Assembly (NCBI GenBank): GCA_021399435.1
Contig: JAJTUP010000030.1
Location: 186,001-250,000, forward strand
Direction: 5' to 3'
Source: Diaporthe sp. PMI_573
Lineage: Eukaryota > Ascomycota > Sordariomycetes > Diaporthales > Diaporthaceae
Length of the DNA stretch: 64,000 nt
A program made the translations under genes and the position numbers. Position 1 is the stretch's first letter. Each line of letters opens with the position of its first letter. Below the pieces are notes generated by a model. It was given only the letters and a program-made list of their open reading frames with translations. It was not told where the DNA came from and ran no database searches. This document shows, piece by piece, positions 58,159 through 64,000 of this stretch.

Positions 58159-60298
58159 TCATCTTGCTGGCGGTATAAAGGCTTTTCCCCCTTCCCGAGA
58201 CTCACAATACTGAAACCCATGAAATAAAGGCGCCAGAATCGATCCTTTCCAAAGGGGCCGCCCCCGCTTGTTGCCAAAGGCTACCGCCACGAAGTAGACA
58301 AGGCCCATAGTTTCAACCATCACAGGCAGAATGAACCACGGCCAGCGGACGCGGACAAATGTCTCGTACGTCACAGCTACTCCCGTTGCTCTTTCATTGG
58401 TGGTACCATGGACGGGGGCCTCATACAAATGGTTTAGTGATGTCGCTATCACACGGACCACAACGGCAAGGCTTCGCGATTTGAGTCTCTTCATGACATC
58501 CTCGTTAGAGTTCCAGCCACCGTCGGAGTACGTCACTGTGCCGTTCGATGACCCTTTCAAGAGACTCATGTTATAGACACTACTAATTCGGTTGGCCACG
58601 TCTGATGGCAAAGAAAAATTTGAACCGACGCAGAATGCCCTAGTATTTGTATCGAAGACGTAGGACACACCGTCGGCCGTCTGCTGCACGGGTCCGGTGA
58701 AATTAGGCGTTGAGGTGCTGCTGGGTGCCCAGCACCACGTATCATTGCTGTCCAGGATGCTAGCCGCTGTGGTGTTGTTCAAGAAGCGACCAAAATCCGG
58801 GGATGAAGTTGCTTTTTTCAATTCTCCATGTTCCATCGTCAAGTTGTACTGTACGATACAAAGACTCATCACAGCTTGTTCCAGGGCTTCGACAACCATG
58901 GTACTATTTTCCGCCTCGTCTGATGAAAAGCGCGCATGTCCAACCGCTAGCAATGGATCAGGCACGCCCAGAAACGTGCTGCCCTGCGGGGTGCCGTTAG
59001 AGACTCTCAAAGGGGCGATCAGTTCGAGAGGGAACGTGGTTTCGAACGAGGGCTCCTCCCCGGCTGGATTAACGGCCAGGGGACCTCTACCGCCTTTAAG
59101 CGAGAACACGATGGGATATGCCAGAGGTGCTGAGCTGTCTTCGAAGTAGATATTACAAGGAGTTGAGTTAGTGTTATAGTCTCCGTTCATTGCAAAATCA
59201 CTGTAAATAGAATCAAAACTCTCCTCGTTGTATGCCACCGGACAGTCAATTTTGAATTTGTCCAGATCCGATGTGTTATAGGTGTTTGTCTTGACACACC
59301 AGCTTAGGCTTTCGAATGCCGGCCAAGTGCAGTTCCCAGTAGGGCAGTCTGCCCACCGGTTGTAAATAGAAGCGCGGTTCCAAATCCCGCTATTGTAAGC
59401 GTTGACGAGGTCGCTGCTACTCGCGTTCAAGTACTGGCTGGGAAACGACATGGTGGGCGTCCAAACTTCATCCGACACCACAGGCACGGGCGCCATGGGC
59501 CTATCGATGAGCTGCTGAACAAAGGGACCAACGGCCAAATTTAGAAGTGTAGCTGCTGAGCCCAGAGTGGTCATGGACAAGACGGTCCGATGGCACAGCA
59601 TCTCGAAGGAGCCGAGCGGCCCCCGGCTCGCTTCGTCCAGAAGTTTGAGATCCCGCAGCGGTCGGGGCTTTTGGCTGATCCAATCCCACTTGGCCTGTCC
59701 CATTGCTGCAGAAATACTGAAAAGCATCGTAGAGCTGGAAATCGTCGCTAGTACTGAGATGATGGCGTTCAAATTTACCACCTCCGGAAGGTTTGGCGTC
59801 CGGTGGCCACTGAAACGTCCATGGCGACCTCGGTCAGCGTTTCTCTCAACTGTGCAACCAGGACTCGCCTATCAGAATAGGGCTTGTGGAATCGGCTCAC
59901 TCAAATGCCGTCAGCACCACGGCGATTGCCACAGTAGAGACGATCGACAAAAACATGGACATGAGTTCCAGTATCCAGCTATCATTACAGTATCTCTGGA
60001 ACCTCTTCCAGCGCGAGGATTTCTGACGGCCTTGTTTTGGGACCAAAAGAGCCTTGGAAGCCACGTTTACCCGACGCGAGTCCACCGGGGGCGTCGGGTT
60101 ACTATTGTCTGTTGTCCTTCCTGGTGAAGCGTCTGGAGTTTGATTAGATGGAAGCAAGGACTGAAGTTCTATAGAGTAATAAATCCTGGCCGGATCGCTG
60201 TCTCTATTTGCGGCTGCTATTCCCGTGTGACGACTGAGTTGGCCCTGGCCACGGCTCCTCGGGCGATGTGGCTCTGGTTGGGTTGGTATGGATGCCAT
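58159..60298 (-). CDS. DUF3176 membrane protein, paralogue of the 5-7 kb gene
   Basis: Two exons, 59901-60298 and 58159-59809, give 682 residues. The 91-nt intron (GTGAGC...TCAG) joins VVLTAFD to GHRTPNLPEVVNLNAI. ATG at 60298. The N-terminus is polar, followed by a first helix (SMFLSIVSTVAIAVVLTAF), a second (NAIISVLATISSSTMLFSIS) and the hallmark QKPRPL...DEASRGPLGS. A short third helix leads to VGPFVQQL. A long N-glycosylation-rich, cysteine-containing ectodomain follows, then a terminal helix (WFILPVMVETMGLVYFVAVA). The SRGPLGS site, interrupted by an intron in the 5-7 kb paralogue, is continuous here. Function of the family is unknown. It lies tail-to-tail with the ABC transporter. Confidence 0.85.
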
Positions 60299-62013
60299 TT
60301 AGTGTTCGTTTGACAGGTTTCAGGTTCTTGAAATGAAGTTCAAAGCCTAGAAGCCATTAGAATCAGAGACCTCATCAGTGGTGTTGCAGCAAGTTGGCCT
60401 GAAAAAGCGGTTGGAATACCGTACACAGAGTGTTATGAACTGTGGATTTCGCCGGATTTCAACCCCAGTGAGAGATGTGACTGTTAAGTGTGTAGATTCA
60501 GTACTCAGCTTGGTCAAACACTGGTGTGCCGCCTAGCACAGCTCACAGGCCAGCTGGGCTGGATATTGGCCCCCAGATCTGACATGCATATACGAAGAGT
60601 AACACATGAAACCATTTTGTGTGACGAGCTACATCATGAATTGAGCGCTTATGATGCGGTACTAATCTATCTTGAATATACTTATGGCTGATGACTATTA
60701 CAAGCAGAGAGCTATATTCGCGAATTGCATGAAGACAATCTTGATAACTTGCCTCAATCAAGCTATACGATCTTTCAACCTACTTATCTGTTATCTTGCA
60801 ATTGTATACGATAGATGGCCGCTTAGTATTTGCACAAAGCATTTAAGGGTAGAGACCTCACGGACGGTACCTAATCGTCTACGGGAAATCTAACCCGGTA
60901 GAAACGCTGGGTTGGCCGGCTGAAGGTCCGACCCCACATCACGTCAAAAAGCCCCACGGAGCCTTGTCCGGTCAAGAACCTTATGAAAATTCTACCTGGC
61001 GAATATTTCCATGATCGGGGTGGGCTCGACTGTACCTAGGTACATAAGTAGTGCAGAGGGCAGGGGGTACACCACTGAGCCAAAATACTTGGGCATCTGC
61101 CAGACCCTATTGTCTGCACCTATAGCACTTATAAGGTCCATACAGTAGGATGAAACCATGACAGCAGATGTCATGACGAACAAAGCTAATTCTATTCAAG
61201 AATTCGTAACTTAAAGATGGGCCATAAAGGTGATCTTATATTTATTTCAGCTTATATGTTGGATATTGCTTGTGGTTATAAGAAGGAACCCCTCTTCCAC
61301 ATGTCTGCGTTTCCTGAACAGCGGCACGTGTTTGTACGCCCTCGGGGCTTAACAGAAACCCAGAAGATCGGCATTATCAATACCCTCGGTCGTAATATCT
61401 ACCAATTACATGATATCGTCTAGAAATGAGGTCCTACAAACCGTTCAAGGTGTAGTTGTGAACAGAAAATTGACTATATATTATCAAAAAGTCTTCGTTA
61501 AGTATCGCCCCCACCTATATCACAAGGAGAGAGCTCAGACATCATATTCAGAGATACGCTACACTAAAGACTTCAGTTTATGTCATTAACTTACATCGCT
61601 AGTAGTGAGACGTCCATATTAGCAGCCATATTAATAATTAAGTCAGTGACGGCGAGCAAATACTCAGTGCTGTATGTTTTAGCCGAATACTTTTTGGTTC
61701 ATACCCCAACATGACTTTAATGAATCCCTTCCGGCTGCTGCAGGCAAAATTCTGACCTTATTTGAATGACAGAGCCGTCGTAAGGACTCAATTATTTTAT
61801 GGGCACCTGTAGAGAGAGTCCGTCCTCGTCACCACCATTCTGTTTACATTTTGACGACTATTGTCATCGGTCCTCCTCACAAGATATGTAAAGAGCGCAA
61901 GAACAGTCGATACTTCGATGGGAATAAACAGGCCTCATTGATTTATTAAACAAATATCCTGCGGTGCTACCTTCAAATTAAGTACATACTTTTGTCATCA
62001 GACGTAGTGGCCC
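60299..62013. other. Intergenic, AT-rich
   Basis: Between the DUF3176 start and the decarboxylase stop. Frames at 60672-60893 and 61217-61423 have no recognised motif. GC content is low from about 60600 to 61980. Confidence 0.4.
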
Positions 62014-63165
62014 TTAGGACACTGCCGCCTCCGAGTCATGGAACTTGCCCAGCTTCAGAAGTGCCTTGGCGTTGTCCCGACCAATCTTCTTGTAGTTCTC
62101 CACACCACCCACAGCAGCCTTGACCTCCTCAGCCTTGCCGTCCCACCAGGCAGAGCAGTTCTCGATGGTCTCATAGGGGTAGTCGACGCTGAACAGGACG
62201 CGGTCGGCGCCGATCTCGTCGACCACGTACTTGAGCGTGTGGCTGGAGAAGTGGCCCGAGGTAGTGACCCAGATGTTCTGCTTGAAATAGTCGTAGATGG
62301 TCTTCTTGCAGTACCTATCGTTCCCTTCCTCCTCGGCTATGGGCCGCTTGACGTCCTCGAGCCAGTGGTTGATGCGCCAGAAGTCGAAGGGGATGTGCTC
62401 GCCCAGGTGGCCCACGATGACCTTGGCCTTGGGGTGGCGGTCGAAGACGCCGTTGACGATGAGGCCCATCAGGTGCAGGCTGACGGCGTTGGCGAAGGAC
62501 AGCGGCGGCCCGATGAGGGACATGCGCTGCGCGTAGAGCTTGTCGAAGACGACGTCCGCGGGCGCGGCAGGGTGGATGTACAGGGGCACGTCGAGCTCCG
62601 TCAGGACCTTCCAGAAGGAGTCGTACTGCGGCTGGTCGTAGAAGAGGTAGTCCTCGCCGTTCTTTCCCGCGTGCTGGAAGTCGCACAGCAGGGCTCCGTG
62701 GAAGCCGAGCTCCTTGACGCAGCGGGCGAGCTCCTTGCCCGCCTGCACGGGGTCGTGCATCGACAGGCACGCGAAGGCGCCCAGCTTGTCGGGTTTGGAC
62801 TTGATCTGCTCGGCGACCCAGTTGTTCACCTCTGTGGCGCGGCGCTCGGCCTCGGCCTTGTCCGAGATGCCCTGGATACCGGGGACGGTGAGGGACACGA
62901 TTCTGTATAATTCAATGTCAGGTCTCTGGTTCATTACGATTTGTTGAAGAAGAAATCGGGTGAGGAGTGCTTGCACCTAAGGCACTTACGTGTAACCGAT
63001 ACCGTGGTCGTCAGCGAGCTTAACACGCTCATTGTTGATGTCGCTGATTTGCCTCATGTAACGAGTGCGGTCATCCTTCGCGATGTACAGAGCCGCCTCC
63101 CGCTGAGACTTGGCCTCCATGCCGGCCATCTCGTAGGCCTCTTCGAGTGCGATCTTTCCCAGCAT
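62014..63165 (-). CDS. Amidohydrolase_2, probable 2,3-dihydroxybenzoate decarboxylase
   Basis: Two exons, 62990-63165 and 62014-62902, give 354 residues. The 87-nt intron (GTAAGT...ACAG) joins DDHGIGYT to IVSLTVPGIQG. ATG at 63165 (MLGKIALEEA). The fold is a metal-dependent TIM barrel of the ACMSD/gamma-resorcylate decarboxylase group. Metal or catalytic residues are visible: Glu8 in ALEEA, His in PLYIHPAAP, the GHLGEHIPFDFWRINHW block and Asp in LFSVDYPYE. GPPLSFANAVSLHLMGLIVN is highly typical of fungal 2,3-dihydroxybenzoate and salicylate decarboxylases. The reaction is non-oxidative removal of CO2 from an ortho-hydroxybenzoate, giving catechol or phenol in aromatic-acid breakdown. Substrate choice between 2,3-dihydroxybenzoate, salicylate and gamma-resorcylate cannot be read here. 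It lies 5 kb from the siderophore-type cluster. Confidence 0.85.
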
Positions 63166-64000
63166 CTTGTCGAATTTTGAAAGTTTGAGAATTGGGTGGT
63201 GTTGGAGACAGTCTGCAGGCGATCTTGGGGATAGGAATTACAAGAGAGTTGTATATGGTTCTGAACTGGAGTTGTACATCAAGTTTGGTCCCTGAAATGG
63301 ACTCTTATATAGTTGTCGTATCTTTCAAAAAAGATTTGACTTGCCCCGTCGCTTCTAAAGTTAAGAGCGAAAGTTCGCGAACGCTGTGTTTGGTGTCATG
63401 ATCGTTCTGAGGACCTGGCATCTTGCGGACATGTGCCTCTCAGGATGTCGAGATGATGATGCCATGTGCAAGACAACATCTCGAGATCTCGAGCCAAGAC
63501 CCAGTTTTCTTGTGGGGGTGGTCCTTGAACCACGCGCAGCTTCAGCGGGTGAGGTGGGAGTCGGAAGAGTTACCGTACACTCGGAAGTGGTGTTCTACGT
63601 AACCAACCCAGTGGAGAATCAGAACATTTTTCCTCTTTCGTCCTTCACATAGGATTGGGCCGTGGGTGTCTCGCGATGGCCCCCGGTTCGCGGCTCGGGT
63701 ACTATGCGGGAGCAGCGAAGACGGGAAAGCTTGTTTTTCACACGAACGACCGATTCAAGTGGGACGTTGGGTCGCCCCCTGGGGTATAGAACAGCTGCCA
63801 ACGCGTGGTAGGCCCAAGGGGAAGTCGAGACTCTTCTGAGCGAGCGAGTGTGTAGCATCCGATCCGACCTCAAGACCTCCGAGCCGATTGTACCAAAGCC
63901 TCATCGCGCAAAAAGAGAAAATTTGAGGGTACTTGATTGCTACACACTACTGCATTAATGTGAAATACAGGCGCCCAAGGGTAATACCAAACGGGTGCCA
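63166..64000. other. Promoter of the decarboxylase and right end of the window
   Basis: No coding frame is supported. It includes the upstream region of the decarboxylase gene. Confidence 0.4.

Noticed and set aside
62038..62910. 290-codon open frame on the plus strand
   Set aside because: Antisense to the decarboxylase exon 2; Val/Glu/Asp-rich shadow translation.
1..64000. CRISPR arrays, bacterial operons or prophage
   Set aside because: No regularly spaced direct repeats; intron-bearing genes and fungal families show a eukaryotic genome.

Overview
The window is a piece of a filamentous ascomycete (Pezizomycotina) genome. Genes are interrupted by short GT-AG introns of 57-121 nt, often with CTAAC- or CTGAC-like branch points. 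There are no bacterial-style operons, and the families are typical of moulds: DUF3176 membrane proteins, a WSC domain, a HET-like fragment, fungal CorA-like proteins, an F-box protein and an Lte1-type RasGEF. A class such as Sordariomycetes is plausible but I cannot fix it from sequence alone.

Layout. 1-5 kb is a decayed left edge: a WSC-domain exon, a chromodomain reading frame broken by one stop, and a HET-like N-terminus that ends abruptly beside AT-rich low-complexity DNA. 5.1-7.3 kb holds a DUF3176 membrane protein. 8.3-13.5 kb holds a seven-exon gene for a 1578-residue protein with an HSP90/sacsin-type ATPase domain at the N-terminus and a NO VEIN-type C-terminal domain. 17.5-29.7 kb is a core-like block: a stomatin-family protein, a nuclear-looking coiled-coil protein and an Lte1-like RasGEF. 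29.7-36.5 kb has no gene I can support. 36.5-44.6 kb carries a CorA-like membrane protein, an HSL-type esterase and an F-box protein.

46.3-56.8 kb looks like a siderophore-handling cluster. It has a putative siderophore esterase (estB-like), a siderophore-type MFS importer (mirB-like), a GNAT acetyltransferase (candidate sidG-like) and a full ABC-B transporter (candidate sitT-like). The first three families match the gene set known around mirB-sidG-estB in Aspergillus fumigatus. My reading by eye found three exact copies of the fungal iron-responsive GATA motif ATCWGATAA in the whole window, and all three lie in or beside this cluster. One is in the esterase promoter, one in the shared GNAT/ABC promoter and one just past the ABC gene.

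58-60 kb has a second DUF3176 gene. 62-63.2 kb encodes an amidohydrolase closely resembling 2,3-dihydroxybenzoate decarboxylase.

Intron borders were set by hand from splice motifs, reading phase and restoration of family motifs. No database search, RNA evidence or structure prediction was available. Longer readings on opposite strands of GC-rich genes were treated as shadows and left out.
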